Assembly (NCBI RefSeq): GCF_900105355.1
Contig: NZ_FNSC01000001.1
Location: forward strand, 186,001-250,000
DNA from: Pseudomonas anguilliseptica
GTDB lineage: Bacteria; Pseudomonadota; Gammaproteobacteria; Pseudomonadales; Pseudomonadaceae
Reading direction: 5' to 3'
Length of the DNA: 64,000 bases
The translations under genes and the position numbers were made by a program. Position 1 is the stretch's first letter, and every line of letters begins with the position of its first letter. The notes under the pieces are model-generated. The model searched no databases and had not been told where the DNA came from. It worked only from the letters and a program-made list of their open reading frames with translations. Below, one piece after another: positions 7,956 to 17,438 of the stretch.

Positions 7956-8876
7956 ATGCGTCAAGTGGATTTATCTAGGGTCGACCTCAATCTGTTAAAG
8001 CTGTTCGAAGCACTCGTTCGGGAGCGAAGTGTTACGCAGGCGGGCCTCCGCCTGGGCTTGAGCCAACCGGCCGCCAGCCGCGCTCTGGGGCGATTGCGCA
8101 CGATGCTGGGTGATCGCCTGGTGGTTCGCGGCAAGCTCGGGCTGGAACTGACGCCACGCGGCGAAATGCTGGCAGCTCCAGTGGCTAAACTGCTGGACGA
8201 TGCCAGAGGCATCGTCTCGCCTGCCGTCTTCGACCCTGCCTCTGCAACGGGTCGAATCACGATTGCCGCGCACGACCATCTGAGCCTGACGGTCCTTGCT
8301 GGTTTAATCGCCCGTTTCGAGCGCCATGCGCCGGCGCTAAGTCTCCATATCGCGCAACCTGTTGGGGATAACGTGCGGCTTGTCGAACAGGGGGACGTAG
8401 ATCTAGCACTGGGTATTTTCGAGACACTACCCGGCAGTCTCCATCGACGCCGCCTTTACGCTGATAGCTTGGTGTGCGTAGTGAGGTCCGATCACCCCTA
8501 TGTAACAGACGGACTCAGCCTGGAGCGTTATGTGACCTTGCGCCACATCACCGTGACCATTTCCGGAGTGGGAGAGAGCGCGGTCGAAGTCGCGCTCTCG
8601 ACGCTGGGGCTCACTCGCCAAGTCGCGCTGCGAGTTCCCCACTTTCTTGCTGGTGCGATGCTGGTGGCGGACAGCGACATGATTCTCACGTTGCCCAGCC
8701 GTTTGGCGCGCCTGCTTGCGAAAAGGCTCCCACTTGCGCTCCTAGATCTGCCGCTAAAGGTTGCGCCCCTGTCACCAGCCATGATCTGGAATGAACGCTT
8801 TCACGGCGACCCCGCCCATGTTTGGGTCAGGCAACAGCTTGTCGACGTCGTCGCATCGTTCAATACGGCCGGATAA
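7956..8876 (+). CDS. LysR-family transcriptional regulator
   Basis: About 306 residues from the ATG at 7956; the frame is open further upstream (ATG at 7938), but MRQVDLSRVDLNLLKLFEALV is the usual spacing before the domain. The wHTH lies at about 10-70 (RSVTQAGLRLGLSQPAASRALGRLRTMLGD). The effector domain follows, with GRITIAAHDHLSLTVL and periplasmic-binding-protein folds. It is most like the PcpR/NodD-type subgroup. It is transcribed away from the NmrA-like reductase about 80 bases off, the classic arrangement for a LysR regulator and its target. The target is broken, so the regulator may be orphaned. Confidence 0.88.
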   Translation: MRQVDLSRVDLNLLKLFEALVRERSVTQAGLRLGLSQPAASRALGRLRTMLGDRLVVRGKLGLELTPRGEMLAAPVAKLLDDARGIVSPAVFDPASATGRITIAAHDHLSLTVLAGLIARFERHAPALSLHIAQPVGDNVRLVEQGDVDLALGIFETLPGSLHRRRLYADSLVCVVRSDHPYVTDGLSLERYVTLRHITVTISGVGESAVEVALSTLGLTRQVALRVPHFLAGAMLVADSDMILTLPSRLARLLAKRLPLALLDLPLKVAPLSPAMIWNERFHGDPAHVWVRQQLVDVVASFNTAG

Positions 8877-9025
8877 ATGCCGCCGCCCTCGATCTATAAA
8901 ATGGTGATTCCCCAAATTATTATTAGTCTCGGATCCTTAATATTCTCAGCGGCTGTCTCAGGATGTCCGCTTCTGGCCGGCTCCCGTCCTTTACAGGCAT
9001 GCATGGCCACTACCTGACTACTTCG

Positions 9026-10068
9026 TCAATTCTTCCAGCACCCGGCGAAGCGCTCGCAGACGGCATAGCGCTTATCTAAGTCAGCCATGCGTGCTTGGTG
9101 GCTACTGAAAGCCTCCTTGAGCACCTCTCGGCTTACGGCGTGATAGTACTGCAGCATCGTATTGTTGCTGGAGAGGGCCAGACTCACATCTGTCGTAGCG
9201 CTGTCAGGCAACAGTTTCCTGATCTCTGCGGTGTCGAGTTGGCGCAACTGATGCCGGTATTTATCCTTGTAGAGCTGCAGACTTTTCACCTTGCTATTTG
9301 TCAGCTCGTCGGTGAAAACACTCATGTTCTGCCGATACTCGAGCCAGTAGGACTCGGGCAAGACGAATCCCATCTGTTTTTCACGCTTGGCAATGGCCTT
9401 ATTAAGCACCAATGAACGGGCCACCGGGGTCGCAGACTGAGTCTCTGGCTGCATTTCCTCGATCAGGCTGTCGGCGATGATCTGGTCAATCATGGCCGTC
9501 CGCTCTGCCGTGTCAGGCTGCGTTTCAGCGGCTTTTGGAAACAAGGCATTGCTCCCTGCACAAGCTGGTAAGCCCTTATTGATCAGGGGGACCGGCGAGC
9601 GCACAACCTTGTTACCAGCCTGATGCAGGCGCATGAGCGAGGATTGGCACTGGTTGCCTTTAAAATCGAACGTCAGTTCGTACTCCGCGCCTCGCTGCAG
9701 CGTGACATTCAAAGAGTTGTTGCAGACAACTCCCGTACTCACCATGTTAGCCCGCAGGAACAGGTTGCTTTCTGGCTTGAGCCGGACTTCCAGGTAGGCC
9801 TTGTCATCATTCTGGGGAGCAATGGTCATAGCTGCTCGCCGCCGGGTATTGGCCACGAACAGGTTATTAAGCAGCCCCGTGGTGCGCCCCATGCAATGCT
9901 CGGCGTCGAACACATCGAGCGTGCACTCTCCAAATCACTGATGAAGCGCAGCTTAGCCGCATCGGGCTCAGTGGCGTCGGGGTAGCTGCCATTGATGCTG
10001 CATCCGCTCAGTAAAGCACTGGCAGCGATCGTCGCGCCGAGGATGCGCAATAGGGGAGAATTGAACAT
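9026..10068 (-). pseudogene. Lipoprotein gene, frameshifted near the N-terminus
   Basis: The start at 10068 gives MFNSPLLRILGATIAASALL with lipobox LLSGC, then SINGSYPDATEPDAAKLRF up to DLESA. Near 9925 the frame breaks; the continuation TLDVFDAEHCMGRTTGLLNN and the remaining ~290 residues lie in another frame. One added base in the run near GTGCACG would restore a protein of about 345 residues. The mature protein is polar with several Cys and a long helical C-terminal half. Family unknown. It is divergent from the lipoprotein gene at 10194; the pair may act together at the envelope. Confidence 0.65.
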
Positions 10069-10193
10069 GACTGTGGATCTTCCTTGAAGTACGAGTGCGA
10101 AAGGCGGCAATGCTAAGTGGATGGTGCTGCTACCGTCCAGCGCACCGCCGGCCCGGCTGCGTAAATTTTCGTTTCGATCAACTGAGGCTTTGA

Positions 10194-10781
10194 ATGTTCA
10201 AGACACGCCTGACCTTTGCCATTGCCTTCGTCAGCCTACTGACTGGCTGCTCATCAATGCCCACCGAGATGGCTCTGGGCTCGAAGGTTTACTCTGCACA
10301 GAACGCCGGCCTAGTGGTGGGGGCGTTGATCGAGGGAGGTCCTTACGGCACCTGGCTCGAATTCCGCGAGATCAACACGGACAAGAACTATGGCTGGGGC
10401 GCCAAGGACTATTACTCTGCCTGGTTGCCTGCTGGCGAGTACGAGGTCCAAGCACTGGGCTCGCGCCGGGGTGTCATGGCCCCCTACTCCAGCCCCCTGC
10501 GGTTCAATGTAAAGCAGGGGGAAATCAACTACCTCGGAGAAATGGTCTATGACTGTCAGTCACCCGCCAGGCCGACAGCACTCTACGGCGTCCAGAGTTG
10601 CGGATTCCTAGCGATGGGCAAATGCTCAGTGCCGCATCCTACTGCAGGCGTCTGCGTGGTAAATCGGCAAGAACAAACGATCAGAACTTTTCTGAAGAAG
10701 CCCCCCGATCATGCCGACATGCCCGTACGTTCATCGGTAATGTCGATGCACGTGGAGCGCCAGGAGGACATCGGGCTTTGA
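10194..10781 (+). CDS. Putative lipoprotein, unknown function
   Basis: 195 residues. The signal is MFKTRLTFAIAFVSLLTGC with a lipobox at LLTGC, so it is probably membrane-anchored. The mature part has a beta-rich look (TWLEFREINTDKNYGWGAKDYYSAWLPAGEYEVQAL) resembling small lipoproteins with a carboxypeptidase-regulatory-like fold, then four Cys (YDCQS, QSCGF, GKCSV, GVCVV) that could form two disulfides. TGAGG lies upstream of the ATG. Divergent from the frameshifted lipoprotein. No family assigned. Confidence 0.7.
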   Translation: MFKTRLTFAIAFVSLLTGCSSMPTEMALGSKVYSAQNAGLVVGALIEGGPYGTWLEFREINTDKNYGWGAKDYYSAWLPAGEYEVQALGSRRGVMAPYSSPLRFNVKQGEINYLGEMVYDCQSPARPTALYGVQSCGFLAMGKCSVPHPTAGVCVVNRQEQTIRTFLKKPPDHADMPVRSSVMSMHVERQEDIGL

Positions 10782-10930
10782 TCTCTGAATAGACTCTGCT
10801 GCCGTAGGTCGTTACCAGCGAGAAATTACCCGCCTCCGGTTAAGCTCTGCCAGTTGCTACCGGCAGCTTATGGCCGTCTTGAGCCAGTCGCATCAGGCTG
10901 GAGTCGGCCAATAGCGAAAGGTTTGGCTTA

Positions 10931-10970
10931 TAAATAAATCCGTCCCCTTTTTTCCTGTCCCCTTTTTTCC
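10931..10970. repeat. Tandem GTCCCCTTTTTT motif
   Basis: The string AAATAAATCCGTCCCCTTTTTT is followed at once by a second CTGTCCCCTTTTTTCC, in a gene-free gap between the lipoprotein and the interrupted hydrolase. From memory, an AAAAAGGGGACAGATTTAT motif often flanks REP-associated tyrosine transposase genes in many bacteria. No such transposase is present here, so this may be a solo remnant. Confidence 0.4.
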
Positions 10971-12183
10971 AAACAGTTTCCGAGCGTCAGTTATGCAACT
11001 AAAGGCGGACGTCGCTTGTCGTGTGCCGCTGCATATCGCAAACGTCGTATTATTGAATAATGGCGCAGCCCTACCAGAGCTTTCAGTGTTCTTTTGATTC
11101 CATTTATCCGTCCGACACTTGCACCTAGATGCAGCCCTGCGCCAAATTTTGGTCCATAATAGTCGATCATCAACTTCATTAGCGCGACGGTTTTTTCATT
11201 GATTCTGAGGTCTTCCGCAAAAAAATGATCGCTTCCCAGCGCCACGACCGTCAGGCTATTGGGTGCAATTGCGTCGGTAAGCAAAGTGAGGCCATCATTG
11301 GGTCCATGCGGGCGAAGCAACGGGTATTTATCGCCGGAGTATTTGCTGAGTTGTCCAGACAACGGAATGCCCAGATAGTTGATCACCAGAATGTCCGGAT
11401 TTCCGCGCAGCCCCGAGAATCGGGCTCTGCTTTGCTCAGTGCTCATGCTCAAGATCGCAGCCTTGTCCCAGCCCTTGAACCACGTGAACGCATTGAACAG
11501 CCATCTCTGAGGTGAGTCCTGGAGATAGTCGATGAGCGGGCTTCCTTGCAGAATGCCCCCCAGATTGAGCCATGCCTTAACTGCGGCTAACTCGGTTTTG
11601 TTGAGCCTTTCACTGAGTGTAAGTTGAATTGCAGGTCCGGCGGAGCTGGCACCGGCCAGCAGAATCTTTTTACCCGTGCCCGTGTGGCGCCGAATTTCTG
11701 CGGCCAAAAATTCCGCATTCTGCTCAACGGAGCCCGTGGGCGGTAACTCCACCAGCCGATTCTCAAAGCCGAATTGGATGGCTAGTTTGCGAGGCGCCGC
11801 AAAGTCGGCACCCGTCAGGTGTCCATTGTCGGCATAGTCCCAGCCGGGCACAAAAAGTACGAGATAGGGCGAAGGGCTGGCATCGACGGTGCTTGAGTTT
11901 CTGAGGTACTGGTCGAAGGAATGGTTCAACTTCCGGTTGCACTCATTGCTCAACAAGCGATCCGCGAGGAACAATGCGGCAAAGTCGACGGAGAACTCTT
12001 GCGAGATAGCCAATAGCTCGTCTCGGGATGGTATCGATTCCCCATGCAGGGAGTAGAGCGCGGAGATTTTTGCATCGATGGATAGGTTATTGGTCTTGCC
12101 TTGCAGGTAGCTCTCAAGGTAGTAGCGGGCTACCTCAGAATCGACCGTGCTTTCTACCTGATTACCGAAGAAGGGCCCCTTAG

Positions 12184-13375
12184 GGAAACTCTGAAGAAGA
12201 CTTCCTGATTTTGGCAAAATACCCGGATTCCACCCGTCGAGTTTTCCGATGAAGCAGATGACCTTCGCCGACGCCGAGTACGCAGGCAAGCGCAAGCAGA
12301 CCCGCAAAGAGTTGTTCCTGATCGAGATGGATCGAGTAGTGCCGTGGGAAGGATTGGTCACCCTGATCGATCCGCACTACCCGAAGGGCGAAGGTGGCAG
12401 GCCCGCCTATGCGCTGATGGCGATGCTGCGTGTGCATCTGATGCAAAACTGGTTCGGTTACAGCGATCCGGCGATGGAGGAAACGCTGTACGAGACCACC
12501 ATCCTGCGCCAGTTCGCCGGCTTAAGCCTGGAGCGCATTCCCGATGAAACCACCATCCTCAACTTCCGTCGCTTGCTGGAGAAACACGAGCTGGCTGCAG
12601 GCATCTTGGCCGTGATTAACGGCTACCTGGGCGACCGTGGTCTGTCACTGCGCCAGGGCACCATCGTCGATGCCACGTTGATCAATGCGCCGAGTTCGAC
12701 CAAGAACAAGGACCGTAAGCGCGATCCGGAAATGCACCAAACAAAGAAGGGCAACCAGTACTACTTCGGCATGAAGGCGCACATCGGCGTGGATGACGAG
12801 TCGGGTCTGGTGCACAGCGTAGTAGGCACGGCAGCCAACGTGGCGGATGTCACCCAGGTAGACAAACTGCTGCACGGCGACGAAAACGTGGTGTGTACTG
12901 ACGCAGGTTACACCGGTGTCGAAAAGCGTCCGGAGCATGAAGGTCGGAAGGTAATCTGGCAGGTGGCGGCACGCCGCAGCACCTACAGGAAGCTCGATAA
13001 GCGCAGCGGGTTATACAAAGCCAAGCGCAAGATCGAGAAGGCCAAAGCCCAAGTGCGCGCCAAGGTCGAGCATCCGTTTCGCGTGATCAAGCGCCAGTTC
13101 GGTTATGTGAAGACGCGCTTCCGTGGCCTGGCCAAAAACACCGCACAACTGGTAACGCTGTTCGCCCTGTCGAACCTGTGGATGGCCCGTCGACATTTGC
13201 TGACGAATGCAGGAGAGGTGCGCCTGTAATGTGGGAAATGACCGCTGCGAGGTGCTCGCGGCGGCCAGAAACACCGAAATGAGCGGATGACTTGATCGTT
13301 TTTGATCAGTTTTCCGCTTTCAAAATCAGCGGAGGCTGAAGTTGACCGGAAATACAGGGCTACTTCAGACCATCC
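12184..13375 (+). mobile_element. IS5-family element, copy 1 (1192 bp)
   Basis: The ends are GGAAACTCTGAAG (left) and the complement of GGATGGTCTGAAG (right), flanked by TTAG at 12180-12183 and 13376-13379. A 4-bp YTAR-type duplication is typical of the IS5 group. It carries one full transposase. It is the same length as copy 2 (40736-41927). It sits inside the lipoprotein hydrolase gene, opposite to that gene's direction. Confidence 0.93.
12249..13229 (+). CDS. IS5-family transposase (copy 1)
   Basis: 326 residues starting MKQMTFADAEYAGKRKQTRK. DDE transposase: first Asp in TIVDATLINAPSSTKNKD, second Asp in NVVCTDAGYTGVEKRPEH, and the Glu in AKVEHPFRVIKRQFGYVKTRF, which has the family's Y-x-x-R-x-x-x-E-x-x-x-x-x-K-like layout. 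The frame is complete and nearly identical to the other two copies, so it is probably active or recently so. Confidence 0.95.
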   Translation: MKQMTFADAEYAGKRKQTRKELFLIEMDRVVPWEGLVTLIDPHYPKGEGGRPAYALMAMLRVHLMQNWFGYSDPAMEETLYETTILRQFAGLSLERIPDETTILNFRRLLEKHELAAGILAVINGYLGDRGLSLRQGTIVDATLINAPSSTKNKDRKRDPEMHQTKKGNQYYFGMKAHIGVDDESGLVHSVVGTAANVADVTQVDKLLHGDENVVCTDAGYTGVEKRPEHEGRKVIWQVAARRSTYRKLDKRSGLYKAKRKIEKAKAQVRAKVEHPFRVIKRQFGYVKTRFRGLAKNTAQLVTLFALSNLWMARRHLLTNAGEVRL

Positions 13376-13464
13376 TTAGCTGGAATTGACGCCGTTGGGC
13401 TACAGGCGACCAGTTGGCTTGACAGGACAGCAAGCAGAATGGCTCTAAACGATACTCTAATCAT

Positions 13465-13888
13465 GCTATCCCTTTCGCCTAGTCGGCCTTGCGGGTTTTT
13501 TCTTCCAGTCGATTTTGACACGCTTCAAGTAGAGAGTGACTGCTTTAGCTATGCGTAGTAATCGTGCCGTCCGTCGCTTAGCAAACGCCATCAAGCTACG
13601 CCAAGGACCGTTTTAATTCTGTTTACAGGCATTTACCGAGACTGTCTCAAGGTCCGCTCTTGGCCGACTGCGGCCTATCGAGTATTTATCTACCAACCTG
13701 TCCAGCAACTGTCACGGCGAAGTGAAATCCAGGATCAGAGCGTTACCACGCGCAACTGCGCAGGCTTGGACATGGCGCCACTATTCGGCCGTCCCCCCAC
13801 AATATCTGCCGCGACATAGCGATAAGCAGTTGGCGTGCTAAGCGAAGCGTGTAGAATCCCGCGCCCCAAAAATGCAGGAGACAACACG
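13465..13888. other. Gene-free stretch between hydrolase and zinc-ribbon-like gene
   Basis: About 420 bases with no convincing gene. Contains a GACTGTCTCAAGGTCCGCTC segment (around 13640) that resembles CTGTCTCAGGATGTCCGCTT near 8953, suggesting a degenerate dispersed repeat. The upstream regions of two divergent genes (hydrolase at 13464, small protein at 13889) must be here. Confidence 0.4.
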
Positions 13889-14215
13889 TTGGCTATTCAC
13901 TACACCGCGTCCGCGGAAGATGTCGCATGTGGACGCACCGGCTCGAACCTGAGCAGCACCCAGGATGTCACTCAGGTTTCATGCAAGCTGTGCCTGCGCA
14001 GCGTTGAAAAAGGCACTGCCGAACCTGTCCGTAAAACCCCAAGTCTTGCTGAACTCAGAGCCGCCGCAAAAGCTGCAAAGGCCGCTGCCGCCGCAGCTGA
14101 GCTGGAAAAACCAACCACCACGCTGAAACCTCGCGCCGAATGGCAGCAACGCCTTGAGCAACTGCCGGGTAGAAACCGCATCCCGCGTGGGATGGCTCGG
14201 CAGGTATTTGTTTAA
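13889..14215 (+). CDS. Small protein with Cys-x-x-Cys, TTG start
   Basis: 108 residues. AGGAG lies 8 nt before a TTG at 13889, and MAIHYTASAEDVACGRTG is a natural N-terminus; no better start exists. A Cys at about residue 14 and SCKLCLRSVEKG could bind one metal, like a small zinc-ribbon. An Ala/Lys-rich helix follows (AELRAAAKAAKAAAAAAELE) and then a basic tail (WQQRLEQLPGRNRIPRGMAR). I recall similar unnamed proteins in other Pseudomonas but cannot name a family. Monocistronic. Confidence 0.65.
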   Translation: MAIHYTASAEDVACGRTGSNLSSTQDVTQVSCKLCLRSVEKGTAEPVRKTPSLAELRAAAKAAKAAAAAAELEKPTTTLKPRAEWQQRLEQLPGRNRIPRGMARQVFV

Positions 14216-14309
14216 ACACGGCAAACCTCGACCGATCACCATCGGCCGCGCTGCCTCACCAGCAACCTGTAGCGCCCACCTGGTCGGTTAACGTCAGCGT
14301 TGCGCGGCC

Positions 14310-15809
14310 TTATTGCTTCAAGGCCGCAGCAACTGCCTTGGCGGCATCCTCAATAGCGCGCTCATCGTAGGGCGCAAAACCCAGCACCAGCCCCGGTTCT
14401 CGGGGCTGCACGCAATAGCGCGCCAGCGGCAGGGTATCGATACCGGCAGCCTGCAGGCGGGCGAACGCAGCCTGTTCGTTGTCCATCTGCAGGTTGCAGG
14501 TGATATCCAGCCCAGCGCGGATCTCCGGCACCTCGATCAACCCCTGCCAATGCCGCTGCGCCGACTCTGCGAAAGCCTCGGCGCGTGCGGCGTAGACCTT
14601 GCGCATGCGCCGTACATGGCGGTCGAAATGCCCTTCATGGATAAAGTCGGCCAACACCGCTTGCGACAGGCCGTTGGCGTGGCGAGACATCAGCGCGGCG
14701 GCGCGGGTGAAACTCTCCAGCAGGTGCGCCGGCAATACCAGATAGGCCAGACGGATGGAGGGAAACAGCAGCTTGCTGAAGGTACCGGCGAGGATCACCG
14801 ACTGCTCCGCCGCCGGCATCGAGCGCAATGCCGGAATCGGCTTGGCGATAAAGCGGTATTCGCTGTCGTAGTCGTCCTCAAAGATATAGCTGCCGTGCTG
14901 CGCCGCCCACTGCAGCAGGGCTAAACGCCGTGCGGGTGACAACTCACTGCCCAGCGGCGCCTGGCGTGACGGCGTGACATAGGCCAGCCGGGCATCGGGA
15001 GCCAAACGCACGCCTTCCTCCACCTGCATACCAAAGGCGTCGACCGGCACATCCACGCGCGTCACGCCCGACACATCGATCAGCTGCCGTGCGCCGGGGT
15101 AACCGGGGTCTTCCATCCACACCTGGGAATCGCCCGGTGCCAACAGGCGCAGGCACAGGTCGAGCCCCTGCTGCACGCTGTTGAGTACCAGAATGCGTTC
15201 GGCGGGCACCTGTACACCACGGGCAATGGCCAGGTAGCCGGCGATGGCTTCACGCAGCGCCGGCAAGCCGCCGGGTTCCGAGTCAAGCAGGATAGACATC
15301 CGCGAGGCGCGCAGCTGCTGGATATGCAGCTTGCGCCACAGGTCGACCGGGAACGCCTGAACATCGCCCCGATGCGGGAAGAACGGGCGCAACCCCAACG
15401 CCTGCGGACGCCGCGCAAATACTGGCGTAATCGCGTCCAAGCGTTCGACCCACGGCGTGGCCTGCGGCGTGCGCGGTGCCTCTTGCGTCGCCACGACCTT
15501 GCGCCGCACATAGCCGGCGTTAAGCGTGGCATCCGGCAGCACCTGGCAAACCCGCGTGCCGCTGCCGCTCTGCGCCTCAACATAGCCCTCGGACAACAGT
15601 TGCTGATAAGCCGCCTGGGCCGTGCCCCGCGCCAACTTGTAATGCTCGGCCAGCGCGCGCGTGCTGGGCAGCTTGCTGCCAGCCGGCAGGCGGCCGCCGA
15701 GAATGGCGCCGCGCAGCGCCTCATACAACCAACGCTGCAGGCTGACGCCCGGCTCAGGTGTGCCCAATGGCAGGAAGACCACCTGCGGAGGCAATTTTTC
15801 AGCGGGCAT
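14310..15809 (-). CDS. MocR/PdxR-type GntR regulator
   Basis: 499 residues from the ATG at 15809 (GGAG just upstream). A GntR winged helix occupies about 15-85 (WLYEALRGAILGGRLPAGSKLPSTRALAEHYKLARGTAQAAYQQL). It is linked to a fold-type-I aminotransferase domain from about 130, with the PLP lysine in AGTFSKLLFPSIRLAYL and FEDDYDSEYRF. MocR proteins bind PLP or its aldimines and regulate a neighbouring operon. Here the neighbour is the divergent FAD oxidoreductase at 15934, about 125 bases away, which is the likely target. Complete length. Confidence 0.92.
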   Translation of the reverse strand: MPAEKLPPQVVFLPLGTPEPGVSLQRWLYEALRGAILGGRLPAGSKLPSTRALAEHYKLARGTAQAAYQQLLSEGYVEAQSGSGTRVCQVLPDATLNAGYVRRKVVATQEAPRTPQATPWVERLDAITPVFARRPQALGLRPFFPHRGDVQAFPVDLWRKLHIQQLRASRMSILLDSEPGGLPALREAIAGYLAIARGVQVPAERILVLNSVQQGLDLCLRLLAPGDSQVWMEDPGYPGARQLIDVSGVTRVDVPVDAFGMQVEEGVRLAPDARLAYVTPSRQAPLGSELSPARRLALLQWAAQHGSYIFEDDYDSEYRFIAKPIPALRSMPAAEQSVILAGTFSKLLFPSIRLAYLVLPAHLLESFTRAAALMSRHANGLSQAVLADFIHEGHFDRHVRRMRKVYAARAEAFAESAQRHWQGLIEVPEIRAGLDITCNLQMDNEQAAFARLQAAGIDTLPLARYCVQPREPGLVLGFAPYDERAIEDAAKAVAAALKQ

Positions 15810-15933
15810 GGCCGCTCCAAAGTGGATCAATAAGTTCTGGCAAGAATGGCTCAATACCCTGATCCAAGCCAGAAGCAGAATCACTCCCGTCGTCAGCCAA
15901 CAGCCTTTCTCTTCACTACGGGAACCTACCAAC

Positions 15934-17139
15934 ATGAAACAGCAAATCCTGATCATCGGTGCCGGCTTTGCCGGCATGTGGAGTGCACTCAGCGCCGTGC
16001 GCCTGCTCGATCAACAACAGCGCCTGGACATCGATGTCATCCTGCTTGCGCCCCAGGCAGAACTACGCGTGCGTCCACGCTTTTATGAACCCGACCTGGC
16101 CAGCACCGTTGCCCCGCTAGGCCCGCTGTTCGAGGCCGTGGGTGTGCGCTTCGTCCAGGGCAGTGCCAGGCAGATTGATGCCACGAGCAAGCGCGTCAGC
16201 TACCGCGACGCGTCGGGTGTCGAGGCCGAGTTGAACTATGACCGTCTGATCCTCGCGTCCGGCAGCCAGGTGGCGCACCCGCCACTGGAAGGTATCGAAC
16301 GCTTTACCTTTGATGTCGACAGCCTGGAGTCGGCGCAGCGTCTCGACGTTCACCTGCAGGGACTGGCGCAGCAGCCGGAGAGCGCAGCACGCAACACCGT
16401 GGTGGTGGTCGGCGGCGGCTTCACCGGCATCGAAACCGCCAGCGAAATGCCGGCACGCCTGCGCGCCATCCTCGGCGACAAAACAGATGTTCGCGTGATC
16501 GTGGTGGATAGGGCCAAGCAGGTTGGCGCGGCCATGGGCGAGGCAATCGCCGAGGTCGTCGCCGCAGCCAGCGATAGCCTGGGCGTCACCTGGCGGCTCG
16601 GCAGCCCAGTGTCCAAGGTCACTGAGCACGGCGTACAGCTGGGCAACGGCGAACGCATTGCCGCCAGCACGGTGATCTTTGCCGTGGGGGTAAACGCCTC
16701 GCCACTAACCCGGCAGATCAACGGCGAACGCGACGCGCATGGCCGCCTGCACGTTGATTGCAACCTCAAGGTGCTCGGCCAGGACGCCATTTATGCCACC
16801 GGCGACACCGCCTATGCGGCCGTGGACGATCAGGGCAATCACGCCTTGATGACCTGCCAACACGCCATCGCTCTGGGTCGCTCAGCTGGCAACAACGCGG
16901 CGGCCGATCTGCTTGGTGTTGCGCCGATTGCCTATAGCCAGCCCAAGTACGTGACGTGCCTGGACCTGGGCGGCTGGGGCGCGGTGTTTACCGAAGGCTG
17001 GGAGCGCAAGGTGTTGCTGACCGGCCAGGAAGGCAAGGCGCTGAAAACCCAGATAAACACCCAGTGGATCTACCCGCCACAGGCTGATCGGGCAATAGCC
17101 CTGGCGGCGGCCGATCCGTTGATCCCCGTGGTTGCTTAA
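15934..17139 (+). CDS. NDH-2-like NAD(P)/FAD oxidoreductase
   Basis: 401 residues. N-terminal FAD-binding Rossmann motif MKQQILIIGAGFAGMWSALS, second dinucleotide-binding motif VVVVGGGFTGIETASEM, and the C-terminal ATGD motif in DAIYATGDTAYAAVD. This is the pyridine nucleotide-disulfide class resembling type-II NADH:quinone dehydrogenases; it lacks a redox CxxxxC pair. Substrate unknown; quinone reduction is inference. The start is the ATG at 15934; earlier in-frame codons overlap the divergent regulator. The gene ends in a 300-base gene-free gap (17140-17438) in which I see nothing notable. Confidence 0.87.
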   Translation: MKQQILIIGAGFAGMWSALSAVRLLDQQQRLDIDVILLAPQAELRVRPRFYEPDLASTVAPLGPLFEAVGVRFVQGSARQIDATSKRVSYRDASGVEAELNYDRLILASGSQVAHPPLEGIERFTFDVDSLESAQRLDVHLQGLAQQPESAARNTVVVVGGGFTGIETASEMPARLRAILGDKTDVRVIVVDRAKQVGAAMGEAIAEVVAAASDSLGVTWRLGSPVSKVTEHGVQLGNGERIAASTVIFAVGVNASPLTRQINGERDAHGRLHVDCNLKVLGQDAIYATGDTAYAAVDDQGNHALMTCQHAIALGRSAGNNAAADLLGVAPIAYSQPKYVTCLDLGGWGAVFTEGWERKVLLTGQEGKALKTQINTQWIYPPQADRAIALAAADPLIPVVA

Positions 17140-17438
17140 TCCCTTCCCGCCAAGGCCTGGGCGACGCAGCCCGGTATTGGCGGGCGCACCGGCCTCCCAG
17201 TGAAAATGGCCATATCTGCTACCGCCCACGCCACAGTGGGCCTGGCCCTCGCGGCCAAACCAGTGCCGCGCGGTTGAAACAACAACCGGCAGGAGGACGC
17301 ACAAGCGGTAACCGGACGCAGGAACAGAAAGCATCAATAGCCAATCCAGGAAAAGCCAGGCCTGCTTAACTGCAATACATCCTCGCACCGACAAGACTGT
17401 GCAGACCCTAGGCTAACTCGCTTCAGGAGCCGCTTATC

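Larger units (their letters stand above)
10991..13464 (-). pseudogene. Lipoprotein alpha/beta hydrolase split by IS5
   Basis: The body (12183 down to 10991) encodes an alpha/beta hydrolase with an oxyanion-type region (LVLFVPGWDYADNGHL), a nucleophile elbow of the A-x-S-x-G kind in LLAGASSAGPA, and acid/His candidates in GPNDGL and LGSDHFF. Its N-terminus lies on the far side of the IS: from the ATG at 13464 (AAGGGA upstream) it reads MIRVSFRAILLAVLSSQLVA with a Cys next, a lipoprotein signal. Removing the IS and one TTAG copy joins the two parts in frame (SIPAK + GPFFGNQVE). An intact lipase-like lipoprotein of about 425 residues was thus inactivated by one clean insertion. Confidence 0.88.

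Noticed and set aside
10991..12361. Intact 456-residue hydrolase starting at 12361
   Set aside because: Its first ~60 residues are antisense to the IS5 transposase; the real N-terminus lies beyond the IS at 13464.
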